64,000 bases of DNA from Lachnospiraceae bacterium (GCA_019421365.1 JAHZFJ010000002.1:62001-126000); one strand, 5' to 3'; numbered from the stretch's first letter, positions 1 through 8,575 are shown. The notes: generated by a model not told the origin, from the letters alone. Program-made: numbers and translations.

Positions 1-63
1 GTAGACGAAGGAGTATATCCTGCAGAAACAGCTGCACAAGAATTACCAAACCGTCAATATTAA
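1..63 (+). CDS. C-terminal end of a sugar ABC substrate-binding protein (partial)
   Basis: Frame 1 is open from the first base and ends at TAA 61-63, giving a 20-residue tail that finishes ELPNRQY. The start lies outside the window. I infer a periplasmic-binding-protein-like sugar-binding lipoprotein (YtfQ type), because the next three genes are the ATPase and two permeases of a CUT2 transporter and such operons normally begin with the binding protein. The tail is too short to assign by sequence alone. Confidence 0.55.
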   Translation, partial: VDEGVYPAETAAQELPNRQY

Positions 64-80
64 TTATTGGTTAGAGTGTC

Positions 81-325
81 AAAAGCCAATTTAAATTTAG
101 TCTCATCAATTTGCACAATTTTATGTGTGAACATGTTATACCAAACGTAGTTCATTCGCAACGCGCTCTCGCTTGGATGAAGTTCGTAGTGGTACATAAG
201 GCCCTAAAATACAGAGCCTAAGTACCAACGACTTCATACAGTTGCTCATCGAACTACGTTCGGCATAACATTAGTCAAGTTTTATATGTGCAAATTGACG
301 AAGGTAAGTTTTACGAGAGGCTTTT
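81..325. repeat. Repeat A, copy 1: large imperfect palindrome of about 245 bp
   Basis: The stretch folds back on itself. AAAAGCC at 81-87 pairs with GGCTTTT at 319-325; CAATTTGCACA near 107 with its complement near 290-300; CGTAGTTC near 146 with GAACTACG near 251; and GTGGTACATAAGG with CCTAAGTACCAAC around a loop near 211. The stretch 104-305 recurs at 17131-17333 with only about a dozen differences. There is no coding potential. It occupies the gap between the binding-protein and ATPase genes. It could be a non-autonomous mobile repeat or a conserved RNA hairpin. An outer stem (GTTAGAG near 70 with CTCTAAC near 330) is specific to this copy. Confidence 0.8.
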
Positions 326-423
326 AACGCTCTAACAATTACTCAGACTTCGCAATTGAGGATTTCGAGGAGTAGGTAATTGCTATATGCGAAGTTTATA
401 TTAATCATATTTATGCAATATAT

Positions 424-478
424 AGTCAGGTGTGAGCCATGGAATGCCACCAAGTGGTCGTGCCTCATACCTGACTTT
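424..478 (+). terminator. Hairpin terminator/attenuator after the binding-protein gene
   Basis: AGTCAGGTGTGAG on the left pairs with CTCATACCTGACT on the right, followed by a short T run (TTTCT). Its place between the binding-protein gene and the ATPase gene would make the transporter body less abundant than the binding protein. Confidence 0.7.
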
Positions 479-485
479 CTATTAA

Positions 486-587
486 TTATGAAACTCTAGG
501 TATGTTCGGTAGCTTTTTACTAACGTATTTTCTATTTAGACCGTTAGCTTAGCAAAAAGCTTTGATTAGATAAATTGAGTTTCATAA
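486..587. repeat. Repeat B, short copy with GAAACTC/GAGTTTC ends
   Basis: The ends are TTATGAAACTC (486-496) and GAGTTTCATAA (577-587), a perfect 11-bp terminal inverted repeat. Inside, AGCTTTTTACTAACG pairs imperfectly with CGTTAGCTTAGCAAAAAGC. The end motif matches the ends of the longer copies at 19795-20082 and 49110-49391. It lies just ahead of the ribosome binding site of the ATPase gene, so it would sit in that gene's leader RNA. Confidence 0.6.
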
Positions 588-606
588 ATATGAAAGGAGG
601 GTCCAC

Positions 607-2139
607 ATGGAGAAGGAAAAAAACATTGTGTTATCTATGCGGCATATAAATAAGAATTTCCCTGGAGTAGCTGCGCTATCGGATGTGGATTTTACGTTAC
701 GTTCAGGAGAGATACACGCACTAATGGGAGAGAATGGTGCAGGAAAATCAACCTTAATTAAGGTACTAACTGGTGTAGAAGAGTTTGAAACAGGGGAAGT
801 CCATATCGATGGAAGAGCGGAGCTGGTTATTAGTCGTTCGCCACAAGAAGCGCAAAAACATGGAATTAGTACAGTGTATCAGGAAGTAAATCTTTGCCCG
901 AACTTATCTGTTGCAGAGAATATATTTATCGGAAGAGAGCCTATGAAGTTCGGACGGATTGACTGGAAGACGATGAATGCAAAGGCGAAAGAATTATTAG
1001 ATAGCCTTAATATAGAGATAGATGTAACAAGAGCACTAGAGAACTATTCTGTTGCAATTCAACAGATGGTTGCTATTGCAAGAGCAATTGATATCTCAGC
1101 GAAGGTATTAATCTTAGATGAACCAACGTCTAGTTTAGATGAATCAGAGATAGGAAAATTGTTTGCAGTTATGAATAAGTTAAAGAAACAAGGCACGGGA
1201 ATTGTATTCGTAACACATTTCCTTGAGCAGGTATATGAAGTGTGTGATCGTATTACTGTACTTAGGAATGGCAAGTTAGTTGGAGAGTATGAGGTAGATC
1301 ATCTACCAAGAGTACAATTAGTAGCGAAGATGATGGGAAAAGAGTTCGATGACTTGGCGTCTATTAAAAAGTCTAGTTCAAACCAAGCAGAGAATGAGGA
1401 AAAAGAAAAAGTGGTTGATGCCAGAAGATTGGGGCATACGGGAACGATTAAACCCTTTGACCTAACAATACATAAAGGTGAAGTAATCGGCTTATCAGGA
1501 CTTCTAGGTTCAGGTCGTTCGGAACTTGCGAGAGCAATCTATGGAGCAGATAAGCCAGATGATGGTTCTCTGTATATGAATGGGGAAAAGTTAGCAGTGA
1601 AAGCTCCGATTGATGCAATGAAGGTAGGAATGGCGTTTTGTCCAGAGAATCGTAAAGAAGAAGGTATTATAGCGGACTTGTCTGTTAGGGAGAATATGAT
1701 TCTTGCATTACAAGCAAAACGTGGAATGTTTCACTTAATTAGTAAAAAGGAACAAGAGGAATTAACGGATCGATACATTGATATCTTACAGGTTAAGACT
1801 GCAAGTAGAGAGACTCCAATCAGACAGTTAAGTGGCGGTAATCAACAAAAAGTTATACTTGGTCGTTGGCTAATGACTAATCCAGATTTTCTAATTCTTG
1901 ATGAACCGACAAGGGGTATTGATGTTGGTACCAAAACAGAGATTCAGAAGTTAGTGGTTAAGTTGGCAGGTGAAGGAATGGCAGTTATGTTCATCTCCTC
2001 AGAGATTGAAGAGATGTTACGTACTGTTAATCGTATGGCAATTCTTCGTGATGGACGTAAGGTGGGAGAACTTATGGAAGAGGAGTTATCACAAGATAAT
2101 ATTATGAAGGCGATTGCAGGAGGTGAGGCAGTTGAATAG
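607..2139 (+). CDS. ytfR: Sugar ABC transporter ATP-binding protein, YtfR/CUT2 type
   Basis: This is the double ATPase that powers monosaccharide import at the inner face of the membrane. The first domain has Walker A GENGAGKST at residues 41-49 and Walker B LILDEPTSSLD near 166. The second domain begins near 290 with the degenerate Walker A GLLGSGRSE typical of the CUT2 (RbsA/MglA) family, followed by signature LSGGNQQKV and LILDEPTRGID. Length 510 aa is normal for the family. From memory the wording (FVTHFLEQVYEVCDRITVLRNG, split by a residue or two) is closest to E. coli YtfR, the galactofuranose ATPase, but substrate cannot be fixed from sequence. AAAGGAGGG precedes ATG 607. It overlaps the next gene by 8 bases. 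Confidence 0.9.
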   Translation: MEKEKNIVLSMRHINKNFPGVAALSDVDFTLRSGEIHALMGENGAGKSTLIKVLTGVEEFETGEVHIDGRAELVISRSPQEAQKHGISTVYQEVNLCPNLSVAENIFIGREPMKFGRIDWKTMNAKAKELLDSLNIEIDVTRALENYSVAIQQMVAIARAIDISAKVLILDEPTSSLDESEIGKLFAVMNKLKKQGTGIVFVTHFLEQVYEVCDRITVLRNGKLVGEYEVDHLPRVQLVAKMMGKEFDDLASIKKSSSNQAENEEKEKVVDARRLGHTGTIKPFDLTIHKGEVIGLSGLLGSGRSELARAIYGADKPDDGSLYMNGEKLAVKAPIDAMKVGMAFCPENRKEEGIIADLSVRENMILALQAKRGMFHLISKKEQEELTDRYIDILQVKTASRETPIRQLSGGNQQKVILGRWLMTNPDFLILDEPTRGIDVGTKTEIQKLVVKLAGEGMAVMFISSEIEEMLRTVNRMAILRDGRKVGELMEEELSQDNIMKAIAGGEAVE

Positions 2140-3178
2140 AGGGAAATTAAAACACATTACAAAATATCGATTATTCTGGCCGATTGTTTGCTTGATACTT
2201 GTACTGTTACTAAATCTGATTAAAACACCTACATTCTTCAATGTATCAATTAATTCCAATGGGGTATTGTATGGTTATATTATTGATATTATAAATCGTT
2301 CTAGTGAATTAATTATATTGGCAGTTGGTATGACATTATGTGTTGCATCTTCTGCAGGAACTGATATATCAGTGGGAGCTACCATGGCGGTTGCGGGTGC
2401 AGTATGTTGTTCTATCTTAGGAAGTGGAGAGGCTTATAATACTCCATATATAGTAGGCATTCTAGGAGCACTATTAGTTGCTGTTTTGTGCGGAGCGTGG
2501 AATGGTTTTCTTGTAGCGAAATTGAAGATTCAACCAATGGTAGCAACATTAATTTTATTTACAGCGGGCCGTGGTATTGCGCAGCTAATTACTGGAGGGA
2601 ATATCTTATACATTAAAGTAGATAATTTCAAATACCTCGGTTCAACACTACCTAATGTGCCAGTACCCACTCCTATATTTGTAGCTATTGCTGTTGTGAT
2701 ATTAACATATCTGTTACTTAAGAAAACAGCTTTGAATATGTACATACAAAGCGTTGGTATTAATTCAAAAGCAAGTCGATTATTAGGATTAAATTCAACA
2801 TTCATTATATTCCTGACGTATATGTTCTGTGGTTTGTGTGCAGGAATTGCAGGAGTAATTGCTACTTCTAGAATCTATTCTATCGATGCTAATAATGTTG
2901 GACTAAATCTGGAATTAGATGCGATTTTAGCAGTTGCTCTCGGTGGGAACAGTTTAGGTGGTGGTAAATTCTCTTTAGCAGGTAGTGTAATTGGTGCAAT
3001 TACAATCCAAGCACTATCAACCTCATTATATGCAATGGGAGTATCCGCTGATCAATTACCAGTGTATAAGGCAGTGGTAGTAATATTAATTGTTACTTTG
3101 CAATCATCTGAATTTAAGAAGTTTATAAATCATCTAAAACATAAGAGAGTCGAGAAGATAGGAGAGAAGGTGGCATAA
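2132..3178 (+). CDS. ytfT: Sugar ABC transporter permease, YtfT type
   Basis: This is an integral membrane subunit of a CUT2 sugar importer (BPD_transp_2 family), about 348 aa with eight or more hydrophobic segments. The family hallmark near the first third, VGMTLCVASSAGTDISVG, and the late GGNSLGGGKFSLAGSVIGA are present. I start it at TTG 2132, eight bases after AGGAGG (2118-2123) and overlapping the ATPase stop; GTG 2123 and TTG 2114 are also in frame, but both fall within or ahead of that ribosome binding site. Two different permease genes in a row, rather than one, is the YtfT-YjfF arrangement, which supports a heterodimeric channel. Confidence 0.85.
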   Translation: MNRGKLKHITKYRLFWPIVCLILVLLLNLIKTPTFFNVSINSNGVLYGYIIDIINRSSELIILAVGMTLCVASSAGTDISVGATMAVAGAVCCSILGSGEAYNTPYIVGILGALLVAVLCGAWNGFLVAKLKIQPMVATLILFTAGRGIAQLITGGNILYIKVDNFKYLGSTLPNVPVPTPIFVAIAVVILTYLLLKKTALNMYIQSVGINSKASRLLGLNSTFIIFLTYMFCGLCAGIAGVIATSRIYSIDANNVGLNLELDAILAVALGGNSLGGGKFSLAGSVIGAITIQALSTSLYAMGVSADQLPVYKAVVVILIVTLQSSEFKKFINHLKHKRVEKIGEKVA

Positions 3179-4203
3179 TGAATGTGGCGAAAAAGACAAA
3201 GGAAAAATTGGACGGTAATAGCTTTTTATTGATGATCACAATCCTTCTATTTTTTGCATTATACCTAGCTGGAATGATTGCATTTCATGATAAAGGGTTT
3301 GGTAAGCCACAGGTATTCTTGAATCTATTCATCAGTAATGCGGGCTTGTTGATCGCGGCTGCTGGTATGACGATGGTACTAATTACAGGAGGTATAGATA
3401 TTTCCATTGGTTCTGTAATTGGTATGACTTGTATGTTACTTGCATGGATGATGGAAAAGAAGGGAATTAGTGCTGGTGCAAGTATTGTGATTGTATTAAT
3501 AGTGGGTACGGTATTCGGACTTGTACAAGGCTTTTTAATTGCATATCTTAAGATACAACCGTTTATTGTTACCTTAGCGGGTATGTTTTTTGCTAGAGGC
3601 ATGACAGCCATTATTAGTAAAGATATGATTACTATAACAAATGAAACATTTCTTAAGATGGCAGGAACGAAGATTAACTTTAACTTTATTACTACTTATA
3701 ATAAGAAAGGCATGGCAATTCACCCATATATCTATGTGAGTGTAATCATAGCTATTGCGGTTTTGATTCTAGTGTTCTTGTTCCTGAAATTCACCAGGTT
3801 TGGACGTTCCATCTATGCGGTTGGTGGTAATGAACAATCCGCATTACTTATGGGGTTGAATGTTAGGAGAGTCAAATTACGAGTTTATGTTTTGAATGGC
3901 TTCTTAGCAGCTCTTGCTGGTTTTGTATTCTGTCTTAATTCCAGTGGTGGTTTCGTTGAACAAGCGCGTGGGTTTGAGATGGAGGCAATTGCATCCTCTG
4001 TTATTGGTGGAACGCTTCTAACTGGAGGTGTGGGTAATGTAATTGGTAGTTTGTTTGGTGTACTGATTAAAGGAACGATAGAATCCATTATTACCTTCCA
4101 AGGTACATTATCTTCATGGTGGACGAAGATTGCGATTGCAGCATTATTATGTTTTTTCATAGTAATGCAAAGTCTGTTTGCAGCAGTTAAGAAGAGAAAG
4201 TAG
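3178..4203 (+). CDS. yjfF: Sugar ABC transporter permease, YjfF type
   Basis: The second CUT2 permease, 341 aa and polytopic, has AAAGMTMVLITGGIDISIGS near residue 60 and IGGTLLTGGVGNVIGSLFG near 275. It is translationally coupled to the first permease: the upstream TAA and this ATG share a base (TAATG at 3176-3180). It probably pairs with the preceding product in the membrane. A terminator hairpin follows at 4256-4301, ending the operon. Family membership is firm; the galactofuranose substrate is only an analogy to E. coli. Confidence 0.85.
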   Translation: MNVAKKTKEKLDGNSFLLMITILLFFALYLAGMIAFHDKGFGKPQVFLNLFISNAGLLIAAAGMTMVLITGGIDISIGSVIGMTCMLLAWMMEKKGISAGASIVIVLIVGTVFGLVQGFLIAYLKIQPFIVTLAGMFFARGMTAIISKDMITITNETFLKMAGTKINFNFITTYNKKGMAIHPYIYVSVIIAIAVLILVFLFLKFTRFGRSIYAVGGNEQSALLMGLNVRRVKLRVYVLNGFLAALAGFVFCLNSSGGFVEQARGFEMEAIASSVIGGTLLTGGVGNVIGSLFGVLIKGTIESIITFQGTLSSWWTKIAIAALLCFFIVMQSLFAAVKKRK

Positions 4204-4255
4204 TAATAACTAGTCAAGAGATAATTCTAAGTAACTACATATAGACAATTGTTAG

Positions 4256-4301
4256 AGGGCAACGATACTTCCATTGTATGGACGGTTGAGTTGTCCTTTT
4301 G
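4256..4301 (+). terminator. Terminator of the sugar ABC operon
   Basis: AGGGCAAC (4256-4263) pairs with GTTGTCCT (4290-4297), with one G-T pair and inner pairing ATAC/GTAT, followed by TTTTG. Confidence 0.65.
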
Positions 4302-4426
4302 TATTAACGTTTCTGTGTGGAATTAATTGGGGTGATAGGGTATAATAACAAGAGGATTGATTAAAATAGAGCTAAGGAAACAGATGTATCAGAGGGACAA
4401 CCTTTTGAAGAAAAGAGGTAAACGAC

Positions 4427-4969
4427 ATGTATGTACTAGAAAAAGGGAGACCTTCTAACGAAGAAGGTAGATTAGAAAAAGAAATCAGAGTATATGACTT
4501 ACTGGATAGGTTGAATATTGAATATGAAAGAGTCGATCATGAAGAAGCCAATACGATTGAGGCATGTAAAGAGAACGATGAGGTCTTAGGTGAGGAGACA
4601 AGTATCTGCAAGAATTTGTTTTTATGTAATTCTCAAAAGAATAAATTTTATCTATTATTGTTACCAGGAAGCAAGGTATTCAAGACAAAGGATTTATCAA
4701 AACAGATAGGCAGTTCTAGGCTATCTTTTGCCAGCCAAGAATTTATGGAAAAGTTCCTAGATATAACTCCTGGATCAGTAAGCGTTATGGGTTTAATGAA
4801 TGATACAGATAATCAAGTACAATTATTAATAGATAGAGAAGTTATGGAACCCGAGTTTTTCGCGTGTCACCCATGTATCAATACATCTAGTATTAAGTTA
4901 AGATGCAAGGATGTCTTGGAGGTCTTTTTACCCGATGTTCATCATGAGCCAATCTTTGTAGAACTATAG
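4427..4969 (+). CDS. ProX/YbaK-type prolyl-tRNA deacylase (trans-editing factor)
   Basis: The 180-residue cytosolic protein matches the YbaK/ProRS-associated fold. It has a conserved central block (VSVMGLMNDTDNQVQLLIDR) and a C-terminal ACHPCINTSSIKL equivalent to the family's HPN.NT motif. Members hydrolyse mischarged tRNA, in the ProX subgroup Ala-tRNA(Pro). The first 18 residues are charged and may not be part of the fold. AAAGAGGTAAACGAC precedes ATG 4427. It stands alone between two terminator-bounded units, so context adds nothing. The exact misacylated substrate is inferred from family. Confidence 0.8.
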   Translation: MYVLEKGRPSNEEGRLEKEIRVYDLLDRLNIEYERVDHEEANTIEACKENDEVLGEETSICKNLFLCNSQKNKFYLLLLPGSKVFKTKDLSKQIGSSRLSFASQEFMEKFLDITPGSVSVMGLMNDTDNQVQLLIDREVMEPEFFACHPCINTSSIKLRCKDVLEVFLPDVHHEPIFVEL

Positions 4970-5055
4970 ATAGGAGTCATACTAGGAAGCAACTGAGTAA
5001 TGTGAAAGTATCTTAGATGACTAGGATCTCTAGATCAAGGAAGGAGTAATTTATA

Positions 5056-5832
5056 ATGTTTAGCACATATATCTTTGATTTATATGGAACACTTGTAGAT
5101 ATTCGTACTGACGAGGAGTCGTATGAATTATGGAGCAAGATGAGCTTACTTTATCAGTATCGAGGCGCTAATTACACACCGTTGCAACTTAGAGATGCTT
5201 TTGAGCATTCTGTAAAGAACTCATTTGATGAAGCAACCAAGAAAGATAAATCGTTAGTTAGTACAGTAAAATTAGACACCATATCTGAAGCAGCAAAACT
5301 TGAAATCCAAATTGAGTATGTATACCAAGAATTATTTCGAGATAAAGGGGTAGAAGTAAGAATTGATGTATGCGTTCAACTAGCGCAGGTATTTAGAGCA
5401 TTATCTACTCGATACATAAAATTGTACAAAGGAGCAGTAGAATTACTACAAGACTTAAAGGATAAGAATAAGAAGGTATATCTCTTAAGCAATGCACAGG
5501 CGGTGTTCACAAGAGGAGAATTACAGATGCTTGGAATCTTGCCATACTTTGATGGGATATTATTATCATCAGAAGTGGGATATATGAAACCTGATCGTAG
5601 ATTCTACCAACATTTACTTAATACATATCACATTGATCCATCAACTGCTTTTATGATTGGTAATGACTATAGGGCAGATACTTTGGGTGGAGCAAATGTA
5701 GGACTACATACTTGCTATATTAATTCTAATCTATCTCCGAGTGAGGATGCAGAAATGATTTCTGAGATAAATGCAGATTTTATCGTAGATAGTATGGATT
5801 TAAGGAAAGTGAAACAGTTAATATTAAAATAA
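5056..5832 (+). CDS. HAD-superfamily hydrolase
   Basis: A 258-residue haloacid-dehalogenase-type phosphatase. Motif I is FDLYGTLVD at residues 8-16 with the nucleophile Asp near residue 8; motif II is LLSNAQ near 144; motif III is the Lys in GYMKPD near 180; motif IV is IGNDYRAD near 208. A helical cap lies between motifs I and II (residues about 20-110). AAGGAGTAA precedes ATG 5056. The substrate is unknown; the FDLYGTLVD wording is common in the YjjG/HAD-IA subgroup that hydrolyses small phosphates. The gene stands alone. Confidence 0.85.
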   Translation: MFSTYIFDLYGTLVDIRTDEESYELWSKMSLLYQYRGANYTPLQLRDAFEHSVKNSFDEATKKDKSLVSTVKLDTISEAAKLEIQIEYVYQELFRDKGVEVRIDVCVQLAQVFRALSTRYIKLYKGAVELLQDLKDKNKKVYLLSNAQAVFTRGELQMLGILPYFDGILLSSEVGYMKPDRRFYQHLLNTYHIDPSTAFMIGNDYRADTLGGANVGLHTCYINSNLSPSEDAEMISEINADFIVDSMDLRKVKQLILK

Positions 5833-6144
5833 TATAGACATAATGAGAAATATAGTGTAAATGATAATGAAAGAAACAAAATTGAAAGAAATATAATAAA
5901 GAGAATAAATGATATAATGAGTGATAGAAGCATGGTTAATGAAAAATCATTGACCATGCTTTCAATTATAAAAAAATAAAATAAATAAAAAAATTAAAAA
6001 GTTGAAGATTTTTTGAAGATACTTTCGTTATAGATATTGAAGGGTAACAAAGACATAGCTAGAAAATAAAAATGTCACCTAATTTCTCGCGAGAAAAGGT
6101 TGGTGTCGTTCCCTTAAAACGATTCATAAGAACAAACACAGGGG
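5833..6144. other. 312-bp intergenic stretch ahead of the sigma-factor operon
   Basis: Very A-rich. It contains a strong hairpin (5928-5961) and a 12-bp perfect palindrome TTCTCGCGAGAA at 6084-6095, extended imperfectly by CACC/GGTG-type flanks, 50 bases before the sigma gene. That palindrome could be an operator or the top of a leader hairpin. I see no convincing gene here. Confidence 0.5.
5928..5961. terminator. Strong hairpin after the HAD gene
   Basis: AAGCATGGTTAATGA (5928-5942) pairs with TCATTGACCATGCTT (5947-5961) over 15 bp with one mismatch. The T tail is poor (TTCAATTAT), so termination efficiency is uncertain. Confidence 0.55.
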
Positions 6145-6660
6145 GTGGATAAAATTCGTGCGCAGGAGTATATTGCAGATTGGATTGAGACGTATCAGAA
6201 TTTGATTTTCTCAATCTGCTGTAAGATGACAAGAGATTATTTTATAGCGGAAGACTTGACACAAGAAACGTTTTTATCCGCTTACCGGAACGCAGATTCT
6301 TTCGACGGAGAGAACGTGAAAGCGTGGCTGTGTAGAATCGCAACGAATAAATGTATTGATTATCAAAGACAAGCAGCAAGAAGGATCACTCCGGAAGATG
6401 ATGTGGAGCTTGAACATATAGAATCTGGTAGCGGTTTACCAGAGAAGATGATAATGGAGAAGGAAGTAATCAATGAACTTCGAAGTAAATGTGAGCAGCT
6501 AAAGCCGCCATATGATGAAATTGCGATTTTGTATTTTTGTCAAGAAAGAAAACCAGAAGAGATTGCAATGATGAAACAGAAGAATCTTAAGACGATACAG
6601 ACACAAATTTATCGTGCGAGGGCGATGTTAAAGAAGTTGTATGGAAAGGAGCGAGTTTAG
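6145..6660 (+). CDS. ECF-type RNA polymerase sigma factor
   Basis: Roughly 171 aa, the size of an extracytoplasmic-function sigma factor. Region 2 covers residues about 15-85 (LIFSICCKMTRDYFIAEDLT, then the QETFLSAYRN helix); region 4 covers about 115-168 with the helix-turn-helix ending TIQTQIYRARAMLKKLYG. It directs core polymerase to a small regulon, classically for envelope stress. GTG 6145 is the only canonical in-frame start nearby but lies within the GGGGGTGG ribosome binding site; ATT 6154 would be better spaced, so the start is unsettled. It is followed by a probable anti-sigma gene, which supports the assignment. Confidence 0.88.
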   Translation: MDKIRAQEYIADWIETYQNLIFSICCKMTRDYFIAEDLTQETFLSAYRNADSFDGENVKAWLCRIATNKCIDYQRQAARRITPEDDVELEHIESGSGLPEKMIMEKEVINELRSKCEQLKPPYDEIAILYFCQERKPEEIAMMKQKNLKTIQTQIYRARAMLKKLYGKERV

Positions 6661-6661
6661 A

Positions 6662-7147
6662 TTGAAAAACGATGTTGCTAGAATGCAAGAAGATAAACTA
6701 GATTATCTATCAGATGAAGAATTACAGAGTTTGATTGAAAGTATTGAACAAGAAGAGTTGATTCAGGCACCGCATTATATGAAGCAATCTATCCTAGATC
6801 AGGTTGAGAGTGAAGAGCGTATCAATGCTATTAGTACCCATCGCTCCAGTAAAGTACAGCTGATTACGTATGCAATGAAAGTTGGAGTTGCAGCAGCGGC
6901 GGCGATTGTTCTCTTGGTGTTAATCCCATTTAATGATTACAGTAGCTTTCCAGAAGATGAAGCAAGGTATGAAGAATGGTTAGAGTACCAGAATCCTACA
7001 GATGATCAAGAAAGATATGAGAAAGCTTGGGATAAGGGAAATTCTGAATATTATGAGGAAAATAAAAGTATATACGATACGACGAACGAGATTTGTAGCA
7101 AATTATTAGAGAAAACAAATAAATTATTCGGTTGGGAGGATAAATAA
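6662..7147 (+). CDS. Putative membrane anti-sigma factor
   Basis: About 161 aa with a charged cytosolic N-terminus of some 65 residues, one transmembrane helix (VGVAAAAAIVLLVLIPF), and an acidic, Tyr-rich outer part. Size, topology and position directly after an ECF sigma gene fit a membrane anti-sigma factor, though I see no named anti-sigma motif. I chose TTG 6662, ten bases after AAAGGAG; ATG 6641 lies inside the sigma gene without a clear ribosome binding site. Function is inferred from context. Confidence 0.65.
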   Translation: MKNDVARMQEDKLDYLSDEELQSLIESIEQEELIQAPHYMKQSILDQVESEERINAISTHRSSKVQLITYAMKVGVAAAAAIVLLVLIPFNDYSSFPEDEARYEEWLEYQNPTDDQERYEKAWDKGNSEYYEENKSIYDTTNEICSKLLEKTNKLFGWEDK

Positions 7148-7791
7148 TGATTCGTAAAAAAAGTAAGTTTTGGACCTTTTGGTTCTCATTTATTCCAGGT
7201 GCGGCGGAGATGTATATGGGATTCATGAAGATGGGATTAAGTTTGATGACAATATTCTTTGGTCTATTCTCATTAAGTATTATATTGGAGTTAGGGCCGG
7301 TAATGGTCTTATTAGCAGTATCATGGTTCTATAGCTTTTTCCATGCACATAACTTAGCTAGTATGCCAGAAGAAGAGTTTTATGAAATTGAAGATACGTA
7401 TCTGTTTACAATTGCAGATGCAAAACAAGGTGGAGACTTGATTCGTACGTATAGAAAGACTTTTGCAGTAGTACTAATATTTGTAGGTGCAGTATTAACA
7501 TGGAATACATTTATGTCAATGGTTTATGGAGTTATTCCTTATAAATTATATTATGCATTACAACATATGACGCAACGCTTGCCGCAACTTGTAGTGGGAA
7601 TTGCAATTGTTTATCTCGGATTAGTAATGATTCGTGGTAAGAAAGTAGAACTTGATGAGCAAGCAAAATATAGTGATTCTAAAGGTATGTATAGCAATGT
7701 TGAAAACAATTACCATAATTCAACGGTTCATGTGAATTCGATTGAAGATAAGAAGGAAGGGTCTCAAGATGGAAAAGACGGGGGAAATTAG
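7147..7791 (+). CDS. Polytopic membrane protein of the sigma-factor operon
   Basis: A 214-residue protein with about five hydrophobic segments: two near the N-terminus (FWTFWFSFIPGAAEMYMG and LSLMTIFFGLFSLSII), one at about 50-66, one near 107-122 and one near 146-162. The C-terminal 45 residues are hydrophilic. The N-terminal FIPGAAEMYMG block resembles TM2-type small membrane domains. It is coupled to the upstream gene (TAATG at 7145-7149) with GGGAGGATAAATA ahead. I do not recognise a function; an envelope-stress role is inferred from the operon. Confidence 0.7.
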   Translation: MIRKKSKFWTFWFSFIPGAAEMYMGFMKMGLSLMTIFFGLFSLSIILELGPVMVLLAVSWFYSFFHAHNLASMPEEEFYEIEDTYLFTIADAKQGGDLIRTYRKTFAVVLIFVGAVLTWNTFMSMVYGVIPYKLYYALQHMTQRLPQLVVGIAIVYLGLVMIRGKKVELDEQAKYSDSKGMYSNVENNYHNSTVHVNSIEDKKEGSQDGKDGGN

Positions 7792-8101
7792 AGAGCAGAG
7801 AAAACATAGGATTGGTAGTTATACTTTCGGATTAACATTGATTGTATACGGAGTGTTATTTCTAGTGCATATAGTTGCACCAGCAATTAGCTATGATTTT
7901 ATCTTTCGACTATGGCCGCTAACATTTATTTCATTAGGTATTGAAGTGATTGTAGGATCTCACAGAGAAGATACAACCTTTGTATATGATAAAGCAGCAA
8001 TTGTATTACTAATTCTATTGACGTTATTCGCTGTATTTATGGCAGGAGTAGATTGTTTCATGAGGGATTATGAATATTGGAGAACTGTAACTAATAATTA
8101 A
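7769..8101 (+). CDS. Small membrane protein, LiaI/LiaF-TM (DUF5668)-like
   Basis: About 110 aa with a short basic N-terminus and two to three membrane segments (GLTLIVYGVLFLVHIVAP; FRLWPLTFISLGIEVIVG; AAIVLLILLTLFAVFMAG). The WPLxxISLGIEVIVG wording is typical of the LiaF-transmembrane/DUF5668 group found in cell-envelope stress operons. Start ATG 7769 follows AAGGAAGGG at good distance and overlaps the preceding gene's end in another frame. It is the last gene before a strong terminator at 8115-8180. Confidence 0.7.
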   Translation: MEKTGEIREQRKHRIGSYTFGLTLIVYGVLFLVHIVAPAISYDFIFRLWPLTFISLGIEVIVGSHREDTTFVYDKAAIVLLILLTLFAVFMAGVDCFMRDYEYWRTVTNN

Positions 8102-8114
8102 ATATATGGGGATT

Positions 8115-8180
8115 AGAGCACTGCTTTGTTGAAATCAGTTAAAAAATTGTTGGTTTTTAACAAGACAGTGTTCTTTTTTT
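8115..8180 (+). terminator. Terminator of the sigma-factor operon
   Basis: AGAGCACTG...TTTGTT pairs with AACAAGACAGTGTTCT, followed by a run of seven T. The last bases overlap a predicted promoter for the next operon. Confidence 0.8.
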
Positions 8181-8230
8181 GTTAATTCATAGTGAAAATA
8201 TATAATTTAATATGATAAACGGTTATCATA
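8179..8230 (+). promoter_or_regulatory. Promoter with a LacI-family operator for the sucrose/raffinose operon
   Basis: TTGTTA (8179-8184) and TATAAT (8201-8206) are 16 bases apart. Directly downstream, over the expected transcription start, lies TATGATAAACGGTTATCATA (8211-8230), a 20-bp palindrome with a central CG and one mismatched pair. This is the form of LacI/ScrR-type operators. The matching regulator is probably the LacI-family gene at 13334-14311. The transcript would have a leader of about 360 bases. Confidence 0.65.
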
Positions 8231-8406
8231 ATAAATTATATGAAATAAATCTATACTGTTTAGATTATATCAATAAAGTAAAAGATGCATAGAAAAAAGC
8301 CAAGAAAAGCGCATAAAATCAGAGGTTTGCTAAAGATGTGTTATGAATTATAGATAATATAAAGTGTATATGATTATAAAAATTATAAAAAATGTATATC
8401 AACCGA

Positions 8407-8435
8407 TTGACATAATAGAGGACATATGATATTAT
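8407..8435 (+). promoter_or_regulatory. Sigma-A type promoter upstream of the binding-protein gene
   Basis: TTGACA (8407-8412), 17 bases, then TATTAT (8430-8435): a near-consensus vegetative promoter about 140 bases ahead of the gene. It would give a second, operator-free start in addition to the one at 8179. The rest of the 8231-8575 stretch is AT-rich with no gene. Confidence 0.65.
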
Positions 8436-8575
8436 ACATACATAGCAAATAACAAAACCGAAAAACAGTCAACTTGCACAAATGACTAGCATCCGACCTG
8501 GGGAATACATACATAAGGCGTCTATTAGCTATTAGTAGGTTGATTAAAAAAGAAATTTATACGGAGGGTAAATTT

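Noticed and set aside
8211..8230. Catabolite-response (CcpA cre) site
   Set aside because: Spacing between the TG and CA ends is two bases longer than in cre sites; a dedicated LacI/ScrR-type operator fits better.
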